DNA from: Methylobacterium sp. E-045
GTDB lineage: Bacteria > Pseudomonadota > Alphaproteobacteria > Rhizobiales > Beijerinckiaceae
Assembly (NCBI RefSeq): GCF_022829685.1
Contig: NZ_JAKSYE010000025.1
Location: forward strand, 1 to 59,169
Direction: 5' to 3'
DNA: 59,169 nt
Below the pieces are notes generated by a model. It did no database searches and had not been told where the DNA came from. It worked only from the letters and a program-made list of their open reading frames with translations. Both the position numbers and the translations under genes were made by a program. Below, in pieces: positions 26,007 through 34,111 of the stretch (the first letter of the stretch is position 1; each line of letters opens with the position of its first letter).

Positions 26007-26765
26007 ATGGGGATCACCGAGCGACGCCTCGCGCTCGTCCTCGACGCCCTCGAGCGCGACGGACGGGTCAGCGTGAAGGATCTGGCGATCCGGCTCACCA
26101 TCAGCAGCGAGACCGTACGGCGCGACCTGCGCGACCTCGAACTGCGCGGCCATGCGCGGCGGGTCTATGGCGGGGCCGTCATCGACCGGAGGGAGCGCGA
26201 CCGGCCCTTCGACGAACGGGTCCGGGTGGGTGCCCGCGAGAAGGCCCGCATCGCCGAGGCCGCCCTGCCCTTGGTCAAGGACGGAATGACCGTCTTCCTC
26301 GATGCGGGCACCACGACGCTGGCCTTCGCCCGTCGGCTGCTGGGCCGGCGGGTCCGTGTCCACACCAATTCCATCGACATCGCAGCACTTCTGGCCGGTG
26401 ATTCCAGCGCGCAGGTCACGGTACTGGGCGGCGACATGAAGCCCGACTACAGGGCGTTGTTCGGCCATCGTACGCTCGCCGCCCTTCGCGAGCACGTCTA
26501 CGACCTCGCCATCATGGGCATCGTCACCGTGCATCACGAGCACGGGTTCATGGATCTGGGCGAGGACGAGGCGGTCCTGCGCCGTGTAGCCGTAGAGCGG
26601 ACGCGCCGATCCGTCATCCTGGCCGATTCCTCGAAGTTTGGGCGGTTCGGCACGATCCGCACCTTCGGCCTCGACGCCGTCGATACCCTCGTCACCAACG
26701 CGCCCCTCAGCCGCGATGCGGCGCGGGCCTTCCAGCACACACAAGTGGATGTCATCCATGCCTGA
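26007..26765 (+). CDS. DeoR-family transcription regulator
   Basis: 252 residues. The N-terminal HTH (RRLALVLDALERDGRVSVKD, LAIRLTISSETVRRDLRDLE) is followed by the DeoR sugar-phosphate-sensor domain (GGAVIDRRERD, KARIAEAALPLVKDGMTVFL, DAGTTTLAFARRLLG, ILADSSKFGRFGTIR). ATG 26007 has GGGAGGGAG about 6 bp upstream. DeoR regulators usually sense a phosphorylated metabolite and repress their own operon. Two kinase genes follow, so one of their products is a natural inducer candidate. It overlaps the next gene by 8 bp. Confidence 0.9.
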   Translation: MGITERRLALVLDALERDGRVSVKDLAIRLTISSETVRRDLRDLELRGHARRVYGGAVIDRRERDRPFDERVRVGAREKARIAEAALPLVKDGMTVFLDAGTTTLAFARRLLGRRVRVHTNSIDIAALLAGDSSAQVTVLGGDMKPDYRALFGHRTLAALREHVYDLAIMGIVTVHHEHGFMDLGEDEAVLRRVAVERTRRSVILADSSKFGRFGTIRTFGLDAVDTLVTNAPLSRDAARAFQHTQVDVIHA

Positions 26766-28050
26766 GACGACGGCTCCTTCCTCCGTGCGGATCGATCCCG
26801 CACGTCTTCAGGCCATGATGGAAGCCGTCTCCGTCTTCGGCGGGGGAGCGGACGGCGCCATGACCCGCCTCACCCTGTCGGCCGAGGACGGGCAGGCCCG
26901 CGACTGGCTCGCCGCCTGGTTCCGCGAGCACGGCTTCGCGGGAAGGGTCGATGCCATCGGTAACCAGTTCGGCTGTCTCGATCTCGCCGGCGCCAACGCC
27001 CCCGTGGTGATGGTTGGGTCCCATATCGACAGCCAGCCCAATGGCGGCCGCTTCGACGGTGCACTGGGTGTGATCTCGGCCTGCGAAGCAATCCTCGCCG
27101 TCCGCGAAAGCCTGGCGGCAAGTGGTGCGCGGGCGGCCTGCAACTTCGTGGTCGCCAACTGGACCAACGAGGAGGGGGCACGCTTTCAGCCGAGCCTCCT
27201 CGGCAGCAGCGTCTTCACGGGGGCAGCGGACCTCGCCTGGGCCCTTGACCGGCGAGACGGCACCGGGATCTCGGTGGGCGAAGCCCTGGAGAGCATCGGC
27301 TATGCCGGGACCGACAAGGTGCCGGTTCCGGCCGCCTATCTCGAGCTTCACATTGAAGGCGAGTCGTTCCTCGAGCGCGAGGGTCGGCGGTTCGGTGCCT
27401 TCACGCGGTTTTGGGGAGCCGTGAAGTATCGCCTCGCTTTCCTTGGGCGGCAGGCCCATACCGGACCGACCCCGATGGCGGCGCGGCACGACGCCCTCCT
27501 GGCCGGGGCCTACGTCATCGCCGATCTCAAGGCGCTCGCCGGAGGGTACGGTCTAGACCTGCACACCTCCGTCGGGCGGATGGAGATCTTCCCCAACTCG
27601 CCCAACACCGTGCCGAGCGAGGTCGTGCTGTTCATCGAACTGCGCTCGGGTTCGCAGATCATCCTGGCCGAGGCGGAGGCGCGGCTGCGTGCGAGCATTG
27701 AGGCGGCGGCGGCGCGGGCCGAGGTGGGGCACGAGGTCCGCTCCATCGACCGTCGTGTGGCGGGAGAGATGGCGCCCGGTCTCGTCCGCCTCGCCGAGCG
27801 CGCAAGCGACGTCAACGGTGCCCCGGCTCGTCACCTCGACACGATCGGCGGCCACGATGCGATCAGCCTCGCGGCGGTGTGCCCGTCCATCGTGATGGCG
27901 GTGCCCAGCGTCGGAGGCGTGATTCACCACCCCACGGAATTCACCCGACCGGAGGACCACGCCTTCGGCACGCAGGTTCTGGCCGATATGCTCCTCATCC
28001 TGGCCAACGAGGGCCTGTCGGTCATCGAGATGGAGAAGGAGCGCCCGTGA
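26758..28050 (+). CDS. M20-family Zn amidohydrolase (N-carbamoyl-L-amino-acid hydrolase/allantoate amidohydrolase type)
   Basis: 430 residues. Metal site motifs of the AmaB/HyuC/AllC group are present: GSHIDSQPNGGRFDGALG (His and bridging Asp), TNEEGARFQPSLLGS (Glu), LELHIEGESFLER (His; family HIEQGP), GHDAISLA, and the C-terminal His in VIHHPTEFT. GRQAHTGPTPMAARHDA belongs to the dimerisation lid. These enzymes remove a carbamoyl or ureido group from amino acids, giving CO2 and NH3. The variant HIEGES in place of HIEQGP suggests a substrate off the main track. It is cytoplasmic and embedded in the Dpp-type operon, overlapping both neighbours. Confidence 0.88.
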   Translation: MPETTAPSSVRIDPARLQAMMEAVSVFGGGADGAMTRLTLSAEDGQARDWLAAWFREHGFAGRVDAIGNQFGCLDLAGANAPVVMVGSHIDSQPNGGRFDGALGVISACEAILAVRESLAASGARAACNFVVANWTNEEGARFQPSLLGSSVFTGAADLAWALDRRDGTGISVGEALESIGYAGTDKVPVPAAYLELHIEGESFLEREGRRFGAFTRFWGAVKYRLAFLGRQAHTGPTPMAARHDALLAGAYVIADLKALAGGYGLDLHTSVGRMEIFPNSPNTVPSEVVLFIELRSGSQIILAEAEARLRASIEAAAARAEVGHEVRSIDRRVAGEMAPGLVRLAERASDVNGAPARHLDTIGGHDAISLAAVCPSIVMAVPSVGGVIHHPTEFTRPEDHAFGTQVLADMLLILANEGLSVIEMEKERP

Positions 28051-29015
28051 AAGCGGTCGGCATGCTGGGGGATTCACAGGAGAGACTCGCCGAGGCGGCG
28101 CTCGCCACCGCGCCGATGCTGGCGGGGCGGAGGCTCCACTACCGCGAGGCCGTGCCGGGGGTCGCCTCGCCCTCCTACCATGGGGTCGAATCGACCTCCT
28201 ACCTCGTCGCCGAGGTGGAGGGGGCGGCGCCCCGCTACTTCCTGAAGGTGGGTGAACGCGCGGCCGCCGCCCTGCTCGATCCCTCCGCCGCCTTCCGGGC
28301 GGCACAGAGGATCGCTTCCCTCGGCCTCGCACCCCAGCCCCTGCATCTGGCCGAAGCGGAGGGCGCGATCCTGTTCGCGTGTCTCGGCCCCGAATGGCGC
28401 CCGGCCACTCTCGACACCCTGCGCCGGCCCGAGCGCATGGGCGCGGTCATCGAGGCCTTCGGCCGGATCGGCGCGGGCGAACCGCTCGGACGCCGCTGGA
28501 ATGTCTTCGAGGCGATCCGCGCGCTCCTTACCCGTCTCGGCGAGGAGGCCGACACCCTGCCCCAGGACGCGTGGTTCCTGATCGATTGGGTCGACGGCAT
28601 CGAGGCGGCGCTGGTAGCCGCCGGGACCGAGAGCCGCCCGGCCCATGCCGACCCCCATGCCTCGAACCTGCTGTTCTCCCCAGACGGCGAACTCCGGCTG
28701 GTGGATTTCGACATGGCCTGCGACACCGATCCCCACTACCAGCTCGGCGTCTTTCTCAACGAAGCCTGCCAGTTCGACGCTCAGATGAAGCCCGGCATCG
28801 AGATGGCGGAGGGACGATTCCGCGAGGACGTCTTCCACCGATGCCTGGCCTATGCCGCCGCCGACGACCTCCACTGGGGCCTCCGGGCCCTGGCGATGGA
28901 CCGCCTGTCACCCCGCCGCACGCTGGAGTTCCGCAAATACGCGGGCTGGCGCTTCCTGCGGTGCCGGATGCGGGTCGGCAGGCCGGGCTTCGAGGAAAGC
29001 CTGAGATCCTTGTGA
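28047..29015 (+). CDS. APH/choline-kinase-fold small-molecule kinase, copy 1
   Basis: 322 residues from GTG 28047, overlapping the preceding stop (GTGA). Catalytic loop PAHADPHASNLLFSPDG (HxDxxxxN) and metal-binding LRLVDFDMACDTDP are intact, and ATP-binding Lys is likely in RYFLKVGERAAAA. Substrates of this fold are hydroxyl groups of choline, ethanolamine, aminoglycosides or homoserine. Its place next to a second, related kinase and an amidohydrolase suggests phosphorylation of an imported alcohol or amino-alcohol. Confidence 0.8.
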   Translation: MKAVGMLGDSQERLAEAALATAPMLAGRRLHYREAVPGVASPSYHGVESTSYLVAEVEGAAPRYFLKVGERAAAALLDPSAAFRAAQRIASLGLAPQPLHLAEAEGAILFACLGPEWRPATLDTLRRPERMGAVIEAFGRIGAGEPLGRRWNVFEAIRALLTRLGEEADTLPQDAWFLIDWVDGIEAALVAAGTESRPAHADPHASNLLFSPDGELRLVDFDMACDTDPHYQLGVFLNEACQFDAQMKPGIEMAEGRFREDVFHRCLAYAAADDLHWGLRALAMDRLSPRRTLEFRKYAGWRFLRCRMRVGRPGFEESLRSL

Positions 29016-29025
29016 GGTAGCGAGC

Positions 29026-29961
29026 ATGATCTCTCTCGGCGACGCCACCACCGAATCCGAGCAGGCCTTCGAGGCGATTCTTCGCTCCGTCGCGCCCTGG
29101 CAGGGACGCCCGATGCGTTACCGCCCGGTCCTAGGCGGCATCAGCAACATGAATTGGCGCGTCGAGATCGACGGCGAACCGCACGCCTACTTTGTGAAGA
29201 TGCCCGGTCGCGGAACGGAGATGTTCATCGACCGCGCCGCCGCCCGTGCCGCCAGCCGGCAGGCGGAGGCGATCGGCCTCGGCCCCCGCACCTTCAACCA
29301 TCTCGACGCGCAGGACATCGAGATCGCCGAGTTCGTGGAAGGCCGGCGACCCTCGACCCACCGCGACTTCGCCGACCCTGCGCTGCGGACCGAAGCGATG
29401 AACATCTATCGTCGCTTCCACGCGGCGGCATTGCTGCCGCTCACCAAGACCGTGTTCGAGATGATCGCCGAGCACGACCGACAGGTCGCCCAACTCCAGG
29501 CGCCGGTGCCGCCCGATCACGTGTGGCTGACACGCCAGACCCATCTGGCGCAGGCGGCGCTCGAAGCCTCCGGTCTCGATCTCGTACCCTGCTTCAACGA
29601 TCCGATGCCGGGCAACTTCCTCGTCGGCGAGGACGACTCCATCCTGCTCATCGACTTCGAATACGCCTCCAACAACGATCGTCTCTACGACCTCGCGATC
29701 TGGAGTGGAGAGATGTTCTTCTCCGAGAGCGTCGACCGCGAGCTGATCGAGGCGTATTTCGGACGCTACGACGAGGCGCTGTTCGCCCGCCTAATGGTCC
29801 ACAAGGCGCTGGCCGACATTAAATGGTCGACCTGGGCGATGGTGCAGAACGCGATCTCCAGCCTCGACTTCGACTTCTACAAGTACGGCATCTGGAAGCA
29901 CATGCGTGCCCGTTCGATCATGAATGATCCACGCTGGCCGGTCTTTTTAAAGGCGCTTTGA
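29026..29961 (+). CDS. Choline-kinase-like phosphotransferase, copy 2
   Basis: 311 residues. LGGISNMNWRVEIDG and AYFVKMPGRGTEMFIDR resemble the nucleotide loop of LicA/choline kinases. The catalytic loop is CFNDPMPGNFLVGED, with N in place of the usual H before D, as in many choline kinases, and the metal motif is LLIDFEYASNNDRLYDLA. The tail KWSTWAMVQNAISSLDFDFY is typical of this family. It starts 10 bp after the first kinase. The pair differ clearly in sequence, so they may act on different substrates or form a heteromer. Confidence 0.85.
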   Translation: MISLGDATTESEQAFEAILRSVAPWQGRPMRYRPVLGGISNMNWRVEIDGEPHAYFVKMPGRGTEMFIDRAAARAASRQAEAIGLGPRTFNHLDAQDIEIAEFVEGRRPSTHRDFADPALRTEAMNIYRRFHAAALLPLTKTVFEMIAEHDRQVAQLQAPVPPDHVWLTRQTHLAQAALEASGLDLVPCFNDPMPGNFLVGEDDSILLIDFEYASNNDRLYDLAIWSGEMFFSESVDRELIEAYFGRYDEALFARLMVHKALADIKWSTWAMVQNAISSLDFDFYKYGIWKHMRARSIMNDPRWPVFLKAL

Positions 29962-30065
29962 TCGAAAGGCTCCCACTCCGCGCCGGACGAAACGCCCGTA
30001 TCGAGCCCTGCTGCCTCGATCCAGGCACCTTCGACGAGGAGATGGAACGGTGCGGTCTCGGTCAT
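29877..30065 (-). CDS. Possible small protein, last gene of the minus-strand operon
   Basis: 62 residues from ATG 30065, with a strong AAGGAGG 4 bp upstream (MTETAPFHLLVEGAWIEAAG to RARMCFQMPYL). It lies 55 bp after the Rieske ferredoxin gene in the same direction. Its 3' end overlaps the 3' end of the opposing kinase by about 85 bp, so the tail may be read-through after truncation. No family recognised. Confidence 0.35.
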   Translation of the reverse strand: MTETAPFHLLVEGAWIEAAGLDTGVSSGAEWEPFDQSAFKKTGQRGSFMIERARMCFQMPYL

Positions 30066-30120
30066 CGCCTCCTTTGACGGGACGACGTGTTTCGTCACCG
30101 CCCTGCGCCCTTCGGCACCC

Positions 30121-30450
30121 TCATCCCCGGGCCTCGATCAGAACCTGGATATCGCCCCCCTCCCTGCGGGTCGGGTAGGTGCGAAGATCGGGGAAATTCC
30201 ATCCAGGCGAGACGGCACCATTCGCGAGCGCGAACCATGCCAGGTGCCGCGGGCAGAACAGGCGCCCTCCGGAGCAATGGCCCAGGGCGAGATCCGCCCC
30301 CTCATGCGGGCAGGCCCGGTCCGTGGCGAAGATCCCGTCGCCGTCCTGCACGAGGACGAGATGACGGCCCGCCACGAAGACCGGGATGATCTCACGGCCG
30401 GCGAGAGCCTCGATACGGCAGACCCGAACCCAGCGCCCGCTGTCAGCCAC
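30121..30450 (-). CDS. Rieske-type [2Fe-2S] ferredoxin
   Basis: 109 residues from GTG 30450, which overlaps the livF-like stop by 8 bp; ATG 30471 would overlap by 29 bp. Cluster ligands are ACPHEGADLALG (Cys-x-His) and RLFCPRHLAWF (Cys-x-x-His). Size and lack of a membrane anchor match small soluble Rieske ferredoxins that carry electrons to or from oxygenases. No oxygenase is present nearby, so it may serve the molybdenum hydroxylase of the same operon as electron acceptor. Confidence 0.85.
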   Translation of the reverse strand: MADSGRWVRVCRIEALAGREIIPVFVAGRHLVLVQDGDGIFATDRACPHEGADLALGHCSGGRLFCPRHLAWFALANGAVSPGWNFPDLRTYPTRREGGDIQVLIEARG

Positions 30451-31147
30451 CGAGATAGGCTTGGCGCACATGCGGATCCGCGATCAGCGTCGAGCCCGGC
30501 CCCGCCAGCACGATGCGGCCCGTCTCCAGCAGGTAGGCGTAATCGCAGAGTTCCAGAGCCGCGAAGGCGTTCTGCTCCACCAGGAGGACAGTGGTGCCGG
30601 TGTCGCAGATCGCCCGGATGACGGCGAACATGCGCTCAACGATGTTGGGGGCGAGGCCGAGGGAGGGCTCGTCGAACAGGACGAGACGGGGACGGGACAT
30701 CAGCGCGCGCCCGATGGCCAGCATCTGCTGCTCGCCCCCCGAGAGGGTGCCGGCAGCCTGATTGCGGCGCTCGGCGAGACGCGGGAACTCGCCGTAGATG
30801 CGCACGAGATCGGCGGCGATTCCGGCCGGATCGCGCCGCAGATAGGCACCCATGGCGAGGTTCTCGGCGACGCTCATCTGCGGGAATACCCGCCGCCCCT
30901 CCGGGCAATGCGCGATGCCCTGGGCCAGCACCTTGCGCGGGTCGGTGCCGGTGATGTCCCGGCCGGCCAAGTGAATGCTGCCCGAGCGCGCCGGAATGAG
31001 CCCGGAGACGGCCCGGAGCGTCGTCGACTTGCCGGCGCCATTGGCGCCGACCAGAGCGACGAGCTGTCCCTCCTCGACCTTGAGCGAGAGACCCTTCAGG
31101 GCCGTCACCGCGCCGTAGCCGCAGACGAGATCGCGGATCTCAAGCAT
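30443..31147 (-). CDS. livF: Branched-chain-amino-acid-type ABC ATPase (LivF-like)
   Basis: 234 residues. Walker A GANGAGKST, signature LSGGEQQMLAIGRALM, Walker B LVLFDEPSLGLAP; the H-loop position reads LLVEQN, the normal LivF variant. Start ATG 31147 overlaps the livG stop. Powers the Liv-type importer. Given its operon partners the importer probably carries the substrate of the molybdenum hydroxylase and not leucine. Confidence 0.92.
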   Translation of the reverse strand: MLEIRDLVCGYGAVTALKGLSLKVEEGQLVALVGANGAGKSTTLRAVSGLIPARSGSIHLAGRDITGTDPRKVLAQGIAHCPEGRRVFPQMSVAENLAMGAYLRRDPAGIAADLVRIYGEFPRLAERRNQAAGTLSGGEQQMLAIGRALMSRPRLVLFDEPSLGLAPNIVERMFAVIRAICDTGTTVLLVEQNAFAALELCDYAYLLETGRIVLAGPGSTLIADPHVRQAYLGG

Positions 31148-31955
31148 CGATCGTCTCCCTGGCGGCCTGTGCGGCTTCGCGGGCGGCACTGCCCTGGCCG
31201 AGATAGGCTTCGATCACGGCTGGATCGGCACGGATCGCCGCCGGCGGCCCCTCGGCTATGAGGCGGCCGTAATTCAGCACCACAATCCGGTCGGAGACCT
31301 CCATGACCATCGGCATGTCGTGCTCGACGAGCAGGATGGTGATGCCGCGCTCGCGGATCGAGCGGATCAGGCGCACGAAGACCTGGGTCTCGGAGGCGTT
31401 CATGCCCGAGACCGGCTCGTCGAGGAGTAGCATCGCCGGCTCGGTGGCCAGCGCCAGCGCGACCCCGACGAGGCGCTGTTCGCCATAGGCCAGCGACCCG
31501 GCCTTGTCCTGAGCCCGGCCGGAGAGTCCGACCCAGTCGAGGAGTGCACGGGCCCGGTCTCGCAGAGCCGCCTCGCCGGTGCGGTCCTGCCCAAGCAGCG
31601 AATCGACCAGCCGCCCGCGGCCCCGCCGATGCAGGCCGATCATCACGTTGTCGACCACGGTGTCGTCGGGGAACACGCTCGTGCGCTGGAACGTCCGGCT
31701 CAGGCCGAGCCGCACGATCTCGTGCGGCTGCAAACCCTGGAGGCTGGTGCCGCGGAACCGGACCTGACCCTGGCTGGGCTTCAGGAAGCCCGTCATCACG
31801 TTAAAGGCCGTCGTCTTGCCGGCCCCGTTCGGACCGATCAGGCTGACGATCTCGCCGGGATGAACGTCGAAATGCAGGTCGGCGATGGCGACGAGGCCGC
31901 CGAAGCGCACGCCGACATGGTCCACCGAGAGGATGGGAGCGTGGATCTCGCTCAT
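31140..31955 (-). CDS. livG: Branched-chain-amino-acid-type ABC ATPase (LivG-like)
   Basis: 271 residues. Walker A GPNGAGKTT, LivG-type GLSRTFQRTSVFPDDTVVDN, signature LAYGEQRLVGVALAL, Walker B MLLLDEPVSGMN, H-loop LLVEHDMPMVM. Start ATG 31955 overlaps the livM stop by 4 bp. Pairs with LivF under the LivH/LivM pore. Confidence 0.92.
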   Translation of the reverse strand: MSEIHAPILSVDHVGVRFGGLVAIADLHFDVHPGEIVSLIGPNGAGKTTAFNVMTGFLKPSQGQVRFRGTSLQGLQPHEIVRLGLSRTFQRTSVFPDDTVVDNVMIGLHRRGRGRLVDSLLGQDRTGEAALRDRARALLDWVGLSGRAQDKAGSLAYGEQRLVGVALALATEPAMLLLDEPVSGMNASETQVFVRLIRSIRERGITILLVEHDMPMVMEVSDRIVVLNYGRLIAEGPPAAIRADPAVIEAYLGQGSAAREAAQAARETIDA

Positions 31956-32989
31956 GGCCTGGCCTCCGCGGGCATCCGGGCGGGTGCGCCACCGGGCGCG
32001 TGACGGCGCGTGGCGAGGCGGGCGAGGCCGGGCACGATGCCCCGGGGCATGACGAACTGGATCACGATCAGAACGACGCCGAACACCATCCACTGCGCCT
32101 CCGGCACCATGACCGGGCGCAGGGCGACGGGGAGCAGGCCGAAGATCAGGCCGCCCACGACGGGGCCGAGAAGCGTGCCCTTGCCGCCGCCCACCACCAT
32201 GATGACCATGGTCACCGTGGTGGAGAACAGGAACACGTCGGGGTCGATGATGCGCAGGTAATGGGCGTAGAGACTGCCGGCTGCCCCCGCCATTGCCGCC
32301 GAGATCACCGCCGCGAGGGTCAGGGTCCGGGTGGCGTTGATGCCGACCGAGAGGGCCAAGGACTCGTTCTCCTTCAGGCCCCGCATGGCCCGGCCGAAGC
32401 GCGATCGGACGAGGAGGGCGATGAGGGCGTAGCAGAGCGTGCCGACCACGAGGACGAGATAGTAATTCTGCATCTTCGTCCGCAAGGTGACGGAGCCGAG
32501 GCCGGGCAAGCCGAGGCTGAAGGGCGGGATGCCCGTCAGCGCCAGGGGGCCTTGGGTCAGCTCCACCCAGTTGAGGGCGACGAGGCGCACCACCTCGGCG
32601 AAGGAGATCGTCACGATGACGAAATAGGCACCCCGCACCCGGAAGGAGAGGCGACCGACGAGGTAGCCGCAGCCGGCCGTCGCCAGCACGGCGAGGCCGA
32701 AGCCCACCACAGGCGGCCAGGGCTCGTGTACGATGCGAAGGCCCCAGAGCAGCTCTACGTCGAAGCCGAGGCTCGTGAGGGCGCTGACGTAGGCACCGAT
32801 GCCGAAGAAGGCGATGTGCCCAAGGCTGAGCTGCCCGGTGAAGCCGAGCAACAGGTTCAGGCTCATGGCAGCGATGGTGACGATGCCCGTCGTGATCAGC
32901 GCGTTGAGCAGGTAGGGGTTGTGGCCCAGCGCGAAGGGCAGGGCGGCCAGTGCCGCCAGGAGGGCGAGAGCGGGGAGGTGCCGGGTCAT
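31952..32989 (-). CDS. livM: Branched-chain-amino-acid-type ABC permease (LivM-like)
   Basis: 345 residues with about ten membrane helices. LivM signatures: SLNLLLGFTGQLSLGHIAFF, VRGAYFVIVTISFAEVVRLV, RSRFGRAMRGLKENESLALS (coupling region) and VVGGGKGTLLGPVVGGLIF. It ends in a basic cytoplasmic tail. Start ATG 32989 overlaps the livH stop (ATGA). Confidence 0.93.
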   Translation of the reverse strand: MTRHLPALALLAALAALPFALGHNPYLLNALITTGIVTIAAMSLNLLLGFTGQLSLGHIAFFGIGAYVSALTSLGFDVELLWGLRIVHEPWPPVVGFGLAVLATAGCGYLVGRLSFRVRGAYFVIVTISFAEVVRLVALNWVELTQGPLALTGIPPFSLGLPGLGSVTLRTKMQNYYLVLVVGTLCYALIALLVRSRFGRAMRGLKENESLALSVGINATRTLTLAAVISAAMAGAAGSLYAHYLRIIDPDVFLFSTTVTMVIMVVGGGKGTLLGPVVGGLIFGLLPVALRPVMVPEAQWMVFGVVLIVIQFVMPRGIVPGLARLATRRHAPGGAPARMPAEARP

Positions 32990-33858
32990 CCGATGCGCTC
33001 CGCCTTGGCGAAGAGCCCCGTCGGCTTGAAGATCAGCACCGCGATGATGATCAGGAAGCCCATGGCGTCCCGGTAGCCCGACGAGATGTAGCCGGCGCCC
33101 AGTTCCTCGGCCAGCGCCAGGATGAAGCCGCCGATGGCCGCCCCGGTGATGTTGCCGAGCCCACCCAGGATGACGATGGCGAAGGCCTTCAGCTCGGCCA
33201 TGCCGCCCATCTGCGGGAACACCACGTAAACCGGCCCGAGGAGTGCGCCGGCCGCGGCCGCGAGGCTGGAGCCGATGGCGAAGGTCGCGGTGTAGATGAG
33301 CCGTACGTTGACCCCCATCAGCGAGGCGGTGTCGTGGTCCTGGAAGGTGGCGCGCATGGCCAGCCCGAGGCGGGTCCGGTTGATGAGCCAGTAATTCAGC
33401 CCGATCAGCGCGAGGGCCGCGCCCAGCACGAACAGCCGCAGCCACGACACGGAGACGGGTCCGAGCTGGAGCGGCGCGTCCGGAAACGGCGTCGGGATCG
33501 ATTTGGCGACGCCGCCGAACAGCCAGAGCGTGCCCGATTGCAGGACGATGCCGGCTCCGATCATCACCAGCATGGTCGTATCCATGTCCGCGCCGCGTAA
33601 GGGCCGCAGCAGCACGAGATCGAGGATTGCGCCGAGCAGGAGGCCGCCGAGGATCGCGGTCGGCAAGGCGGCGAAGAAGCCGAGTCCGAGGGCGGTGACG
33701 GCGAGGTACATGACGTAGGCGCCCACCGTGTAGAGCGCGCCGTGGGTGAAGTTCACCACGTTCATGATACCGAAGATCAGGGTCAGCCCGATGCCAAGCA
33801 GGGCATAGGTGCCCCCGAGGACCAGGGTGTTGAGGAGGTGCTGCAGGAATTCGGTCAT
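32986..33858 (-). CDS. livH: Branched-chain-amino-acid-type ABC permease (LivH-like)
   Basis: 290 residues. The start LLNTLVLGGTYALLGIGLTL and GIMNVVNFTHGALYTVGAYV are diagnostic of LivH. The coupling loop LAMRATFQDHDTASLMGVNV and the closing GYISSGYRDAMGFLIIIAVL also fit. It is separated from the upstream binding-protein gene by about 250 bp holding a long inverted repeat. Confidence 0.93.
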   Translation of the reverse strand: MTEFLQHLLNTLVLGGTYALLGIGLTLIFGIMNVVNFTHGALYTVGAYVMYLAVTALGLGFFAALPTAILGGLLLGAILDLVLLRPLRGADMDTTMLVMIGAGIVLQSGTLWLFGGVAKSIPTPFPDAPLQLGPVSVSWLRLFVLGAALALIGLNYWLINRTRLGLAMRATFQDHDTASLMGVNVRLIYTATFAIGSSLAAAAGALLGPVYVVFPQMGGMAELKAFAIVILGGLGNITGAAIGGFILALAEELGAGYISSGYRDAMGFLIIIAVLIFKPTGLFAKAERIG

Positions 33859-33940
33859 CGAGGCCTCGCCTGTAAGCAGGTGATACGGTCGTCGGCTGAG
33901 TGTCAGTGAAGAGTCAGCAAGCTTGGCGCGGGTCCACTCT

Positions 33941-34025
33941 TCTTGAAGGAGAGGGACAAGGTGAGGTGTGTGACTTCTTCGGAGGTGGACGACACCTCAC
34001 CCCAACCCTCTCCTTTCAGGAGAGG
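33941..34025. repeat. Long inverted repeat between livK-like and livH-like genes
   Basis: GGTGAGGTGT (33960-33969) pairs with ACACCTCACC about 20 bp further, and the arms extend outward through GAAGGAGAGGG against CCCTCTCCTTTC, giving arms of about 28 bp. A second tight hairpin, CCCTCTCCTTTCAGGAGAGG, overlaps the right arm. The CTCACCCCAACCCTCTCC core resembles dispersed intergenic repeats in many high-GC proteobacteria. Confidence 0.7.
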
Positions 34026-34111
34026 GGACCTGTTCAGCCCGTGACACCCGAGGCGAACACACACGGATCATAGAAACCCGGAGCCCCGGCCGCCGGAAGA
34101 TTTGCGCTCGG

